Assembly (NCBI RefSeq): GCF_042654365.1 | Contig: NZ_JBHSGG010000024.1 | Span: 25,492 to 89,491, forward strand | Direction of reading: 5' to 3' | DNA from: Coralloluteibacterium thermophilum | GTDB taxonomy: Bacteria; Pseudomonadota; Gammaproteobacteria; Xanthomonadales; Xanthomonadaceae | Length of the DNA stretch: 64,000 bases | In this document: positions 8,401-16,434 of the stretch, one piece after another | Layout: each line of letters begins with the position of its first letter | Position numbering within the stretch: the first letter of the stretch is position 1 | Made by a program: the position numbers and the translations under genes | The notes under the pieces: generated by a model | Databases searched by the model: none | Told to the model about the DNA's origin: nothing | What the model saw: only the letters and a program-made list of their open reading frames with translations

Positions 8401-8811
8401 ATGGAAGCGGACATCGCGCAGATCAAGATCCTTCTCTGGGTCGTCATCGGGCTCCTGACGGCGTTCGTCGCCGGCAACATCCTCTGCCGCGTCGTGGGAT
8501 GCGGCCAGCCGCGCGAGGACCGGTTCCGCGAACTCTGGCAGAAGGGCCGGATCGACGCGCTGATCGCCGGCACCCGGCTCCGGTTGCAGGAGCACCCGCA
8601 CGACATCTCCGCGCTGTACTTCGGCGCGAAGGCCCTCGCGGTCAGCGGGCTGCACGACAGCGCCAGGGCCTACGTCCAACGGATCATGCTCATCGAGCCA
8701 ACCCTGCACGCGGCGTGCAGGGAGCAGCTGGAGGCCATCGACCGGATGGCAGGCGGGGCCGGCAGCCCAGCGGGTGCCGAGTGCGGTCCGGGGGAGGCGC
8801 GGAATGGATGA
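8401..8811 (+). CDS. Single-pass membrane protein with TPR-like tail
   Basis: A 136-residue product. One membrane helix lies at about residues 8-28 (IKILLWVVIGLLTAFVAGNI). A cytosolic or periplasmic part follows whose segment from RFRELWQKGRIDALIAGTRL to AYVQRIMLIEP looks like one or two tetratricopeptide-type helix pairs. The start at 8401 is favoured over an upstream in-frame start by an AGGAGAG ribosome site. The stop overlaps the start of the next small gene, suggesting coupled translation. Function unknown. Confidence 0.7.
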   Translation: MEADIAQIKILLWVVIGLLTAFVAGNILCRVVGCGQPREDRFRELWQKGRIDALIAGTRLRLQEHPHDISALYFGAKALAVSGLHDSARAYVQRIMLIEPTLHAACREQLEAIDRMAGGAGSPAGAECGPGEARNG

Positions 8812-9037
8812 GCTGGTTCCGGCGCTGATCGCGGCGGTCATCGGCGGCGGGATCGCCGTCGCTGCGGGGCCAGCACACCGTTGCGCCTCGTGCGATATCC
8901 GCCTGTCGAAGATGCACATTCCCCGCAGCCTTCGCGAGTTCCTCTCCGGGGAAGCTCTCTGCCGCGCATGCCGCGCGAGGGGACGCGGACGAAACCAGGA
9001 CGAGTCGAGGGTGCGCCCTTCGCAGGGTGTGGAATGA
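8804..9037 (+). CDS. Small membrane-anchored zinc-ribbon-like protein
   Basis: A 77-residue product overlapping the previous gene by 8 bp and preceded by GGGGAGG. The N-terminal half is a hydrophobic segment (LVPALIAAVIGGGIAVAAG). The C-terminal half carries two CxxC pairs, CASC and CRAC, about 30 residues apart, which fits a small zinc ribbon, followed by a basic tail. I do not recognise the family. Coupled translation suggests it works with its upstream neighbour. Confidence 0.6.
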   Translation: MDELVPALIAAVIGGGIAVAAGPAHRCASCDIRLSKMHIPRSLREFLSGEALCRACRARGRGRNQDESRVRPSQGVE

Positions 9038-9110
9038 GGGCTCGATCCGCCTGTGGTCGCATCGTAGAGTCCGACCCGCACAATGGGTCGCGCATGTCAG
9101 GAGTCGTCGC

Positions 9111-9374
9111 ATGGAAAGGAAGCAGATGGACGCCATCGTCCGGGCCGTCCTCGAACCGGATACGCGGGTGCAGGACGAGATCCGCCGCAAGCGCGAGGCG
9201 GAGGCACTGCGCCTCGCACGGCAACGGAAGGTGGCCCTGCTGATGCTCGCCGGCGCCTTGGCGGGCGGCGTGGTCGCTCACCTCGTCGGCGCGCGCTTCT
9301 CGCAGGGCATCCTCTGGGGCGGCATCGCCGGCTCGGTACTGGGATGGACGGGGGTGTGGTTCTGGAAGCGTTAG
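9111..9374 (+). CDS. Small membrane protein, unknown function
   Basis: An 87-residue product with a charged N-terminal helix (RVQDEIRRKREAEALRLARQ) and two hydrophobic segments (VALLMLAGALAGGVVAHLV and ILWGGIAGSVLGWTGVWFW). An alternative start at 9126 (MDAIVRAV) has an equally good AAGGAAG ribosome site, giving 82 residues. It follows two other small membrane proteins in the same direction. No family recognised. Confidence 0.6.
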   Translation: MERKQMDAIVRAVLEPDTRVQDEIRRKREAEALRLARQRKVALLMLAGALAGGVVAHLVGARFSQGILWGGIAGSVLGWTGVWFWKR

Positions 9375-9462
9375 CCTGCCGCTCGATGCCAGGGTGGCCG
9401 TGCTGCGCACCGTTCGGGCGGAGGTCGCATTCAGGCGTTGGGGAATCTTGGTGAGAGGTTTG

Positions 9463-10029
9463 GTGAGCGAGGCAGAAAGACAACAGTCGAAGCTTGATGT
9501 GGAGCGGGCATGCAGGTGCCTCTGGGGGAGCCTGGCGCTCAGCGCTGTTGCTTTGGTCGTGGATTTCGATCGCCCCGCGAACTTCCCGGCCGCTGCCCAC
9601 CTGGTCTCTATTGGAGCAGCCTACGCGTTCCTTGCGTTCCTTGTCGTCAAGATAAAGAGCGGTAAGAACTGGGCAAGGTATGCCAGCTTGACCATAACGG
9701 TCCTCGGCTTTCCGTTCTCGGTGCCTGCTGCAATCGACGATGTGTCGAATGCGCTGGATGGAGGCAGTGGTCAGTCAATGGTGCTGGCTTTCGCCAGTCC
9801 GGCTTGGCTGGTCCTGCAGGTCATGGGCCTGTGGCTTGTATTCACGCGGCCCGGGAGCAACTGGTTCAAGCGTGGAGAGCCTGCCCTCCAGACGTCGCAG
9901 GCCGACGTCGAGGATCCATGCTCACGCCTTGTTGGAAAGCTGGCGCAGCTGCAAGAGCTGCGGGACAAGGAGCTGATCAGCCTCGAGGACTTCGAGAAGA
10001 AGAAGGCGGAACTGCTGGCAAAGCTCTAG
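9463..10029 (+). CDS. Four-helix membrane protein with SHOCT tail
   Basis: A 188-residue product from a GTG start that follows a GAGAGG ribosome site; the reading frame is open back to 9394, so a longer form is possible. It has four probable membrane helices. A soluble tail ends in LVGKLAQLQELRDKELISLE then DFEKKKAELLAKL, the short SHOCT motif that recurs at the C-termini of many unrelated bacterial membrane proteins. G+C and codon use are visibly lower than in the neighbours (ATA, TTG, AAG and TCT codons), suggesting acquisition. Function unknown. Confidence 0.7.
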   Translation: MSEAERQQSKLDVERACRCLWGSLALSAVALVVDFDRPANFPAAAHLVSIGAAYAFLAFLVVKIKSGKNWARYASLTITVLGFPFSVPAAIDDVSNALDGGSGQSMVLAFASPAWLVLQVMGLWLVFTRPGSNWFKRGEPALQTSQADVEDPCSRLVGKLAQLQELRDKELISLEDFEKKKAELLAKL

Positions 10030-10055
10030 CTCAAGGCAGGAATGCACCAGGCGAC

Positions 10056-10286
10056 GTGCGGCTCGAGTGGTCGCGCAACGGGCATCCGGTGGCCGTGTTC
10101 TTCGGAATGGACCTCATGGGCTTCATCGCGGAGGCGGAGCCTCGGGGTTGCAGCCGGCTCCTTGGCCGGCCTGGTCCCTACGGCAGTCCCTTGGATGAGA
10201 TCCTCTATGCTCGAATGTTCCGACAGGCCGAACTTCATCCTGGCGGGAACCGCTGTACGTTTCCGCTGAACTCTGCCGTCAACCAG
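10056..10286 (+). pseudogene. In-frame coding-like segment before the GNAT gene
   Basis: This 231-bp stretch is open in the same frame as the acetyltransferase that follows and reads like protein: VRLEWSRNGHPVAVFFGMDL, then GFIAEAEPRGCSRLLGRPGP, then SPLDEILYARMF. It begins with a GTG but has only a weak ribosome site. It could be an unusual N-terminal domain of the GNAT protein, or the remnant of a separate small gene fused by loss of a stop codon. I favour a remnant, because the GNAT fold is complete without it. Confidence 0.4.
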
Positions 10287-10829
10287 ATGGAGCCTGCGTC
10301 CGCCGTGGAGATCGTTTCCCTCTCAGAAGTGCCTGCAATGCTCGACGTCGTCGCCGAGTGGTACTACGGGGCCTGGGGACGCGAGGATGGTCTGACTCTC
10401 GAGGTCGAGCAGCAGACGTTGCGCGCGAGCCTGGTCGGCACGGGGCTGCCCAGGACCTACCTGGCCTTCGCGCACGGCAGTGCGATAGGGGCGGTGCAAC
10501 TCAAGCTCGGCGAGATGCCGCAGTTGCCCGGATACGTTCATTGGCTTGGCGCCGTTTACGTCGCGCCTTCGGCCAGAGGCAGGGGAGTGGCCCAGTCCCT
10601 TGTGCACCACGCGGTGGAGCAGGCGCGGGCGCAAGGCATCCAGCGGCTCTACCTGCAGACCGAAGACCTCACGGGCGGCTTGTACGCTCGGTGTGGCTGG
10701 GCGGCCGTGAGTTTCGCGGAGAGCCACGGGAAAAGGGTGCTTGTCATGGAGCGTCGCTTGGACGTCAACGGTTCATTCGGGTCGAACCCGCTTCGGGACT
10801 CCGTTCAGTTCGGTGTGCAGTGCCTATGA
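10287..10829 (+). CDS. GNAT-family N-acetyltransferase
   Basis: A 180-residue acetyl-CoA-dependent acetyltransferase. The family's central strand and acetyl-CoA loop are clear in HWLGAVYVAPSARGRGVAQSL (the RGRGVA loop, about residues 96-101). The later YLQTEDLTGGLYARCGW segment is typical of the C-terminal half. The substrate is unknown. The ATG at 10287 fits the usual family N-terminus; the frame is open further upstream. Its stop overlaps the start of the DUF1801 gene by 4 bp (ATGA), so the two are probably translated together. Codon use is less GC-biased than the window average. Confidence 0.8.
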   Translation: MEPASAVEIVSLSEVPAMLDVVAEWYYGAWGREDGLTLEVEQQTLRASLVGTGLPRTYLAFAHGSAIGAVQLKLGEMPQLPGYVHWLGAVYVAPSARGRGVAQSLVHHAVEQARAQGIQRLYLQTEDLTGGLYARCGWAAVSFAESHGKRVLVMERRLDVNGSFGSNPLRDSVQFGVQCL

Positions 10830-11218
10830 ATAAGTCGGTTCCGGCAGAATCACCCGATGCCTACGTCGCGGCGCTTGCCGGTTGGCGCAGGTCCCTCGTC
10901 GAAAGCCTGAGCCGCGCCGCGCTTTCGGCAGGCGAGCTGGAGGAGCGGATCAAGTGGGGCCACCTGGTCTATTTCCACAACGGCCCCGTACTCCTCATCC
11001 GCGCGGAGGAGCAGCGTGTACTTCTGGGATTCTGGCGCGGCAAACGGCTGCGGGAACTCGATGATCGGCTCAAGCCCAGCGGCAGGTATGAGTTGGCCAA
11101 TATCGTTCTTGTGGAGGGCGAGAAGGTCGATCCTGCGCGAGTCAGGGAGTTGGTGAACGCCGCAATGGGTCTGAACCGCAAGCTCGGCGACCCCACTGCT
11201 GCGCCCAAAGTTCGCTAG
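10826..11218 (+). CDS. DUF1801 (YdhG-like) protein
   Basis: A 130-residue product with the DUF1801 pattern: an N-terminal helix, then EERIKWGHLVYFHNGPVLLI, then a conserved GFWRGKRLRELDDRL segment and a C-terminal helix. The family is widespread, small and of unknown function; some members are linked to iron-sulfur cluster assembly. The ATG overlaps the stop of the GNAT gene, indicating a two-gene operon within the lower-GC patch. Confidence 0.8.
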   Translation: MNKSVPAESPDAYVAALAGWRRSLVESLSRAALSAGELEERIKWGHLVYFHNGPVLLIRAEEQRVLLGFWRGKRLRELDDRLKPSGRYELANIVLVEGEKVDPARVRELVNAAMGLNRKLGDPTAAPKVR

Positions 11219-11625
11219 AGCGCAGCCTGGAGAATCAACTCAGGCCGGAACCCGGAGATCGATCCGCTTCGCGGCGCGTTTGATTCAGACGTTCGGCCGA
11301 TGAAGGACCTGGCTGATCTCGGGTTTTATCGTGGCGATTGCGTGGGGCGCAGGGCCCGGTTGCGGACAAGGTCGTGCAGCGCGTGTCGCGCAGTAACCGC
11401 CGTGGCGGAGGGGGGCGGTTGAGCCGGCGCGCGGCGTCTGCACCTCGGGATATCGAGACGCGTCGCATCCGGACGCTGCGCCCCGCGGGGGTTGGAGGTC
11501 ACGTCCGGACGCAGGCCGGCTCGCGACCCGTCTCCGGCGTGCGCATACCCCGCCGCCGAAGACAATCCTGTCCACCCGCGCACGGGCCGCGGAGAATCGC
11601 CGCGTCCCGTGGCAGGAGAGTTCCG
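11219..11625. other. Intergenic region with no recognised feature
   Basis: About 400 bp between the DUF1801 gene and the SMR pump. The left third has ordinary base composition like the preceding patch; the rest is GC-rich. I see no gene, no integron attC site and no guanidine riboswitch, which I looked for because SMR pumps sometimes carry one. The promoter of the pump must lie here. Confidence 0.5.
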
Positions 11626-11958
11626 ATGAAGCCTTGGCTGTTCCTCGCGGTCGCCATCGTGGGCGAGGTGATCGCGACCTCGTCGCTGAAGGCGAGCGAG
11701 GGGTTCACGCGGCTGGTGCCGTCGCTGGTCGTGGTCGCGGGCTACGTGGTCGCCTTCTACTTCCTGTCCCTGGTGTTGAAGACCATCCCCGTCGGCGTCG
11801 CCTACGCGATCTGGAGCGGGCTCGGGATCGTGCTGGTGGCGGCCATCGCGTGGCTGGTCTACGGGCAGGCGCTGGACGCCCCCGCAGTGGTCGGCATGGC
11901 GCTCATCGTCGCCGGCGTGCTGGTGATGAACCTGTTCTCCCGCAGCGTCCCGCATTGA
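11626..11958 (+). CDS. Small multidrug resistance (SMR) efflux protein, EmrE/Qac type
   Basis: A 110-residue inner-membrane protein with four helices. It works as a dimer to exchange protons for quaternary ammonium and other cationic drugs. The essential glutamate lies in helix 1 (VAIVGEVIATSSLKASEGFT, Glu13), and the helix-3 signature AYAIWSGLGIVLVA is present. The KASEGFTRL turn groups it with EmrE/QacE rather than with the guanidine-exporting Gdx branch. An AGGAGAG ribosome site precedes the ATG. It converges on the LytTR gene with only 15 bp between the stop codons. Confidence 0.9.
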   Translation: MKPWLFLAVAIVGEVIATSSLKASEGFTRLVPSLVVVAGYVVAFYFLSLVLKTIPVGVAYAIWSGLGIVLVAAIAWLVYGQALDAPAVVGMALIVAGVLVMNLFSRSVPH

Positions 11959-11973
11959 CGCGGCCGCAGGGCG

Positions 11974-12882
11974 TCAGCCGGGTGTGCGCGCCGCGGCGGG
12001 GCCGTCGCCGACCCGCTCGCGCAGCCCGGTGCGCCAGGTCCGGCTGCAGGGGAGGGCGGTACCGTCCTTCAGGTGCACGCGGGCGTCGCCGGTGTCGAGC
12101 GGCTCGATGGAGGCGATCCGGTCGAGGTTGACGATGTAGCTGCGGTGGATGCGGGCGAAGCGGCGCGGGTCCAGCTTGTCCTGGAGCGCCCCGACCGTGC
12201 TGCGCAGCGGGTAGTCGTGGCCGCGCACGCGCAGGTTCACGTAGTTGCCGGAGGCCTGCGCCCACTCGATGTCGTCCGCGGCGACGAGGAACTCGCGGCC
12301 GAGCTTGCGGACGAGGAAGCGCTCGGGCCGCTCGACCGGCTCCACCGGCGGCCCGGCGTCGGGTGCGGTGAGCAGGCTGGCCTCGCCCTGCCAGCGCCGC
12401 AGCACCAGGCGGTAGAGCTCGATGCCCAGCACCATCGAGGCGAAGCCGCGCACGTCCTTGAGGTACTCGTAGCCGAACTCGACCGGCCAGACGCCGAAGT
12501 CGTAGGTCATGCCCTGGCTGCGGTAGACCGCGACCCGGATCAGCACCATGCCCACCACGTGCAGCAGGCTGATCGCGAGGCTGGCGCCGACATAGAGCGG
12601 AAGCAGGCGGCGCCAGCTGTCCCAGTGCAGCGGGAAGCGGCGGGTGAAGGCGACCACCAGCGGCACCATCGCCAGCCAGACCAGGTTGCTCGACCATTCC
12701 CACGCCGCCGGCTCCCAGGGCGCGAAGTCGAGACCGCGGCGGTGCAGGTCCATCTGCGTGGTGATGCTGTTGGCGGTCGCGTTGACCACCGTCACCACGA
12801 CCCAGAAGCCGATCTCGAAGCTGCGGCGCCAGGGCTGGAAGCGATGCCAGGCGGTGTCGTCGGAGGGAGGCATGCCGCGCAT
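11974..12882 (-). CDS. Membrane-anchored LytTR-domain transcription regulator
   Basis: A 302-residue protein. The N-terminal half has four predicted membrane helices (around 25-45, 62-80, 95-120 and 150-170). The C-terminal 105 residues form a LytTR DNA-binding domain: REFLVAADDIEWAQASGNYV, then STVGALQDKLDPRRFARIHR, then SYIVNLDRI. LytTR proteins bind paired direct repeats and usually sit behind a receiver domain; here membrane helices replace the receiver, so signal sensing is probably direct. The start is chosen at 12882 (MRGMPPSDD), and 12873 is also possible. It is divergent from an acyltransferase, a plausible target. Confidence 0.87.
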   Translation of the reverse strand: MRGMPPSDDTAWHRFQPWRRSFEIGFWVVVTVVNATANSITTQMDLHRRGLDFAPWEPAAWEWSSNLVWLAMVPLVVAFTRRFPLHWDSWRRLLPLYVGASLAISLLHVVGMVLIRVAVYRSQGMTYDFGVWPVEFGYEYLKDVRGFASMVLGIELYRLVLRRWQGEASLLTAPDAGPPVEPVERPERFLVRKLGREFLVAADDIEWAQASGNYVNLRVRGHDYPLRSTVGALQDKLDPRRFARIHRSYIVNLDRIASIEPLDTGDARVHLKDGTALPCSRTWRTGLRERVGDGPAAARTPG

Positions 12883-13090
12883 TCTAGGAGCGTGGGCGGT
12901 AGAACGTCCGAGGCGTTGCAGCCGGGTGCCTCTGCCGCCCACGTTCCCGGGAGTCGCCCTATGCCGTGGTCCCGGTTCGTCCCGCGGGGGCCGCGGTTCG
13001 TCCCCCGCCGGCCGCGGACGGTCACCTGCAGGGGGCGGGGACGCGCCGGGAGGGCTGCAATGGCGGCGTTCTTAAGCCCTGGGTGACTCG

Positions 13091-14254
13091 ATGGAACGCC
13101 GCTTCGACCTCGACCTGGTGCGCGTCTGCGCCTTCGGCCTGCTCGTGCTCTACCACGTCGGCATGTACTACGTGAGCTGGGACTGGCACGTCAAAAGCCC
13201 CGAGGCGGGGCCGGCGCTGGAGCCCTTCATGTTCCTCACCAGCCCGTGGCGGCTGTCGCTGCTGTTCTTCGTGTCGGGCGTGGCCACGGCCTTCCTGCTG
13301 GCGAAGGCGTCGCGGGGATTCCTGTCCCGGCGTTCGTGGCGGCTGCTCGTGCCGCTGGCGTTCGGCATGCTGGTGATCGTGCCGCCGCAGTCCTACTACG
13401 AGGTGGTCGAGCAACTGCCCGGCGGCTACCACGACGGCTACCTCGCGTTCTGGGGACGCTACCTGGCGGGGGACGGCAGCTTCTGCGACGACGACGGCTG
13501 CCTGCGCCTGCCGACCTGGAACCACCTGTGGTTCGTCGCCTACCTGTGGGTCTATACGCTGGTGGTCGGGTTCGCGGCACGGCTGGCGCCGCGGGCGCTC
13601 GACGGGCTGCAGGACGTGGCCGGGCGGACCTTCGCCGGCGTGCACGCGCTGCTGCTCCCGATCGTTCTCCTCGCGCTCGCGCGCCTGCTCCTGGTCGGGC
13701 GCTTCGAGTCCACCCACGCGCTGGTGGACGACTGGTACAACCACGCGCAGTACTTCGCGGTGTTCCTGCTCGGGTTCCTGCTCGCGCGCGCCGAGGGCTT
13801 CTGGGCCGCGGTGCGCGCGCTGCGCTGGCAGGCGCTGGGGCTGGCGGCGGCGAGCCACGCCTTCATCGTCTGGTACTTCTACTTCTCCCCCTTCGCCGGC
13901 GCGACGCCGCCGGAGGCGCTGCGGATGGCGCAGCGCGTGGCCTGGGGCCTGAACCAGTGGAGCGCCATCGTCGCGATCCTCGGCTTCGCGCAGCGCTTCC
14001 GGCACGCCGACACGCCGATGCTGCGCTGGCTGGGCACGGCGGTCTTTCCGGTCTACATCCTCCACCAGACGGTGATCGTCGTCGCGTCGCAGTGGCTGAA
14101 GCCGCTCGCGATCCCGGTGCCGGTGGAAGGCCTCCTGCTGGTCGGCATCACCTTCGCGACCTGTGTCCTCGCCTGTGTCGTCGTCCAGCGCATCCGCGTA
14201 CTGCGGCCCCTGTTCGGGCTGCCGTGGCGGCAGGCCGGCGGCGGCACGCGGTGA
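13091..14254 (+). CDS. Acyltransferase-3 family membrane protein
   Basis: A 387-residue integral membrane protein with about ten helices. It begins in typical acyltransferase-3 style (RRFDLDLVRVCAFGLLVLYH, with the family's conserved early histidine) and contains RRSWRLLVPLAFGMLVIVPP and WNHLWFVAYLWVY. Members transfer acetyl or succinyl groups to cell-surface glycans such as glucans or O-antigen; this one resembles the OpgC/glucan-modifying branch, but the acceptor is unknown. It is divergent from the membrane LytTR regulator and ends 7 bp before the convergent sigma factor gene. Confidence 0.85.
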   Translation: MERRFDLDLVRVCAFGLLVLYHVGMYYVSWDWHVKSPEAGPALEPFMFLTSPWRLSLLFFVSGVATAFLLAKASRGFLSRRSWRLLVPLAFGMLVIVPPQSYYEVVEQLPGGYHDGYLAFWGRYLAGDGSFCDDDGCLRLPTWNHLWFVAYLWVYTLVVGFAARLAPRALDGLQDVAGRTFAGVHALLLPIVLLALARLLLVGRFESTHALVDDWYNHAQYFAVFLLGFLLARAEGFWAAVRALRWQALGLAAASHAFIVWYFYFSPFAGATPPEALRMAQRVAWGLNQWSAIVAILGFAQRFRHADTPMLRWLGTAVFPVYILHQTVIVVASQWLKPLAIPVPVEGLLLVGITFATCVLACVVVQRIRVLRPLFGLPWRQAGGGTR

Positions 14255-14261
14255 GGCGCAC

Positions 14262-15152
14262 TCACCGCAGCACGGCCGGCTCCAGCCGCGCGAGCTTGTC
14301 GGGGTTGCGCATGACGAAGACGTCGGCGACAGCGCCGTCCTCCGCGAAGCCGAAGGACACGGCCGCGGTCACCGCGCCGGCATGGCGCACCAGCAGCCCG
14401 GGGCCACCGTTGAGCGCCACCTCCTCCAGGTGTGCGTCTGCCCACCACACGTGCAGGCCGGCCTCGATGAAGCGCAGCACCTCGGGGCCGCGCATCACCC
14501 TGCGTGTGGCCGTGGCCCGTCCGCCGCCATCGGCGGTGAGGCGCACGTCGTCGGCCAGGAGCCGGGCCAGCACCGCCGTCGAGCCGCTCTCGACGGCGTC
14601 GCGGAATGCCGCCAGCAGGCGCCGCTGCAGCGGGGCGGGGGTGACGTGGCGGACGCGTGCCCGCTCCACGTGTCCCCGCCCGCGGGCGACGAGCTGGCGG
14701 CACGCGGCCTCCTGCATGCCGAGCGTGGCGGCGACCTCGGGATAGGGCCGGTCGAAGATCTCGCGGAGCAGGTAGGCGGCCCGCTCGCGCGGGGTGAGCC
14801 GCTGCAGCGCGAGCAGGAACGCGGTGCCGAGCGAGGCCGCCATGGCCTCGTCCGTCCCGGGGTCGTCCGGCGCGACCGCATGCACGGGCTCCGGCAGCCA
14901 CGGCCCCACGTAGTCCACCCGGCTGCGGTCCGCCGCCCGCAGCATGTCCAGGCAGTGCCGCGTGCAGACGGTGGCGAGCCACGCAGCGGGACTGGCGATG
15001 CCGTCGCGCTCGCCTGCCTGCCACTTGAGGAAGGTGTCCTGCACCGCGTCCTCGGCGTCGGCGCGCGAGCCGAGGAGGCGGTAGGCGAGGCCGAGCAGCA
15101 TCGGGCGCGCGGCCTCGAAGACGGCGGCCTGGTCGTCGGGGCCGGCGGGCAT
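14262..15152 (-). CDS. ECF41-family RNA polymerase sigma factor
   Basis: A 296-residue sigma-70 factor. Region 2 covers about residues 10-75 (LLGLAYRLLGSRADAEDAVQ), region 4 about 110-165, and a SnoaL-like domain forms the C-terminus. Three family signatures are visible: WLPEPV in the linker, DGGGR in the SnoaL-like part and NPDKL near the end. In ECF41 proteins this extension controls activity instead of a separate anti-sigma factor. The start codon follows the stop of the upstream carboxymuconolactone-decarboxylase-like gene by one base, indicating coupled translation, and that gene is the usual ECF41 partner. Confidence 0.93.
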   Translation of the reverse strand: MPAGPDDQAAVFEAARPMLLGLAYRLLGSRADAEDAVQDTFLKWQAGERDGIASPAAWLATVCTRHCLDMLRAADRSRVDYVGPWLPEPVHAVAPDDPGTDEAMAASLGTAFLLALQRLTPRERAAYLLREIFDRPYPEVAATLGMQEAACRQLVARGRGHVERARVRHVTPAPLQRRLLAAFRDAVESGSTAVLARLLADDVRLTADGGGRATATRRVMRGPEVLRFIEAGLHVWWADAHLEEVALNGGPGLLVRHAGAVTAAVSFGFAEDGAVADVFVMRNPDKLARLEPAVLR

Positions 15153-15153
15153 G

Positions 15154-15585
15154 TCAGTGGTTGGCGGCCTGGGTGCGGTTCCAGAGGTTGATCATCGCAA
15201 CCTCGGCCGTCAGTGCGGCGATCTCGGTCGCGGAGAAGTGCTCGGCGAGCGCGGCGCGCAGCCCGGCGTGGCTCGCTCCGGGATCGAGCGCCGTCAGCGC
15301 CTCGGTCCACGCGAAGGCGGCCTTCTCGCGCGGCGTGAAGTCGCTCACGTGCCGCCACACCACCAGGCGGTCGAGGCGCTCCTCGCGCTCGCCGTCCTCG
15401 CGCGCCTCGCGGGTGTGCATCTTCACGCAGAAGGCGCAGCCGTTGATCTGCGACGCGCGCAGGGCCACCAGGTGGTGGAGCGTCCGTTCCAGGCCGAGCC
15501 CGTCGATCGCGCCCTGTACGCGGAGGAGGGCCTGCATCACCGTCGGCGCCTGGGCGTCGAGCCGGATGGCGAGGGTGTCTTTCAT
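15154..15585 (-). CDS. Carboxymuconolactone decarboxylase/AhpD-like protein
   Basis: A 143-residue protein of the AhpD/CMD fold with the redox-active motif CAFCVKMHTREAR (CxxC plus the downstream histidine). Family members reduce peroxides or act as decarboxylases. This type is the standard partner of ECF41 sigma factors, which are linked to carboxymuconolactone decarboxylases, oxidoreductases or epimerases. The start MKDTLAIRL at 15585 is chosen because the longer frame runs through the promoter. It is the first gene of a two-gene operon with the sigma factor. Confidence 0.9.
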   Translation of the reverse strand: MKDTLAIRLDAQAPTVMQALLRVQGAIDGLGLERTLHHLVALRASQINGCAFCVKMHTREAREDGEREERLDRLVVWRHVSDFTPREKAAFAWTEALTALDPGASHAGLRAALAEHFSATEIAALTAEVAMINLWNRTQAANH

Positions 15586-15623
15586 GGTCGTGGTTCCGTT
15601 CGAGCGGGAGTGCTCGACGGAAC

Positions 15624-15650
15624 GACGATCCGGCGGCGCCGGATGTGACA
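15624..15650 (-). promoter_or_regulatory. ECF41-type promoter (TGTCACA-16 bp-CGTC)
   Basis: On the minus strand TGTCACA (15650-15644) is followed after exactly 16 bp by CGTC (15627-15624), 38 nt before the ATG of the AhpD-like gene. This matches the published ECF41 promoter consensus in both boxes and spacing. The sequence is seen directly. That the sigma factor encoded one gene downstream recognises it, making the operon autoregulated, is inferred from family knowledge. Confidence 0.8.
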
Positions 15651-15657
15651 TGCCGCC

Positions 15658-16434
15658 TCAGTCCGCGGCTGCCGGCGTCCGCGCCAGCGCGCGCACGACG
15701 TCGGCGACGGCCTCCGGCGCGTCGTAGTGCACGGCGTGGCCCCAGCGCGGCACCACGATCGGCGGCGGTGCGCCCGCGATGCGCGCCACCCGCTCGGCCC
15801 AGCGCTGCGGGGCGATGGGGTCGCGGGCGCCCCGGATCACCCGGACCGGGATGCGCAGCCGCACCAGCGGCCTTTCGATGCGGTGCGCGACCATGGCGCG
15901 CAGCTCCCCGGCGAGGACGGCGCCGCCGGCGCGCGGGTAGTCCCGCGCCGTCCACACGGCGAACGAGGGCCGTTCGTGCGCGCCGCCGCGCAGGGCGCGC
16001 AGCAGCTGGGTACGGACGCGGCGCCCGCTGGCGTCGCAGGTCGGCCCCACCAGCACGAGGGCGCGGACGCGATCCGGCCGCCGCGCCGCGACCTCGGCCG
16101 CCACCTGGCAGCCGAGGGAGTGGCCGACGAGCACGGCATCCTCGATGGCGTTGGCCGTCATCCAGGCCTCGGCCGCCGCGGCCAGTCCCTCGACGTCCAG
16201 AGGGCGCGGGGCGTGGGCGCTGGCGCCGTGGCCCGGCAGCTCCGGCACGTGGACCGGGCCGTGCGCGGCCAGCCGCGCGGCGAGCGGGACGAGATAGCTG
16301 CTGCCGATGCCGTAGCCGTGCAGCAGGACGACGGGCGGGCCCGGCGGGGGCGTTCCGCGGCCGGTCAGCGCGCGCACGTGGAGCGGGCGCCCGGTGCCGC
16401 AGCCCGGTGGCGGGGCGATCTGCGTCCATCGCAC
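15658..16434 (-). CDS. Alpha/beta-fold hydrolase
   Basis: A 258-residue product read from a GTG at 16434 (start uncertain). It has the full alpha/beta hydrolase set: oxyanion strand VVLLHGYGIGSS, nucleophile elbow LVGHSLGCQVA, acid strand RGARDPIAPQ and the catalytic histidine in RWGHAVHYDAPE. Its substrate is unknown; an esterase or lipase-like role is likely. It lies downstream of the CHAD gene and a small overlapping frame, so it is probably the last gene of that operon. The ECF41 promoter begins just past its stop codon. Confidence 0.82.
   Translation of the reverse strand: MRWTQIAPPPGCGTGRPLHVRALTGRGTPPPGPPVVLLHGYGIGSSYLVPLAARLAAHGPVHVPELPGHGASAHAPRPLDVEGLAAAAEAWMTANAIEDAVLVGHSLGCQVAAEVAARRPDRVRALVLVGPTCDASGRRVRTQLLRALRGGAHERPSFAVWTARDYPRAGGAVLAGELRAMVAHRIERPLVRLRIPVRVIRGARDPIAPQRWAERVARIAGAPPPIVVPRWGHAVHYDAPEAVADVVRALARTPAAAD

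Noticed and set aside
11219..11625. Integron attC site or guanidine riboswitch before the SMR gene
   Set aside because: No attC core/inverse-core pair and no ACGR loops or conserved guanidine-riboswitch segments were found.
12973..13014. Two imperfect 21-bp direct repeats (CGGTTCGTCCCGCGGGGGCC-like) before the acyltransferase gene
   Set aside because: Possible LytTR-type direct repeat, but the copies are GC-rich and do not match the usual LytTR half-sites; too weak to list as an operator.
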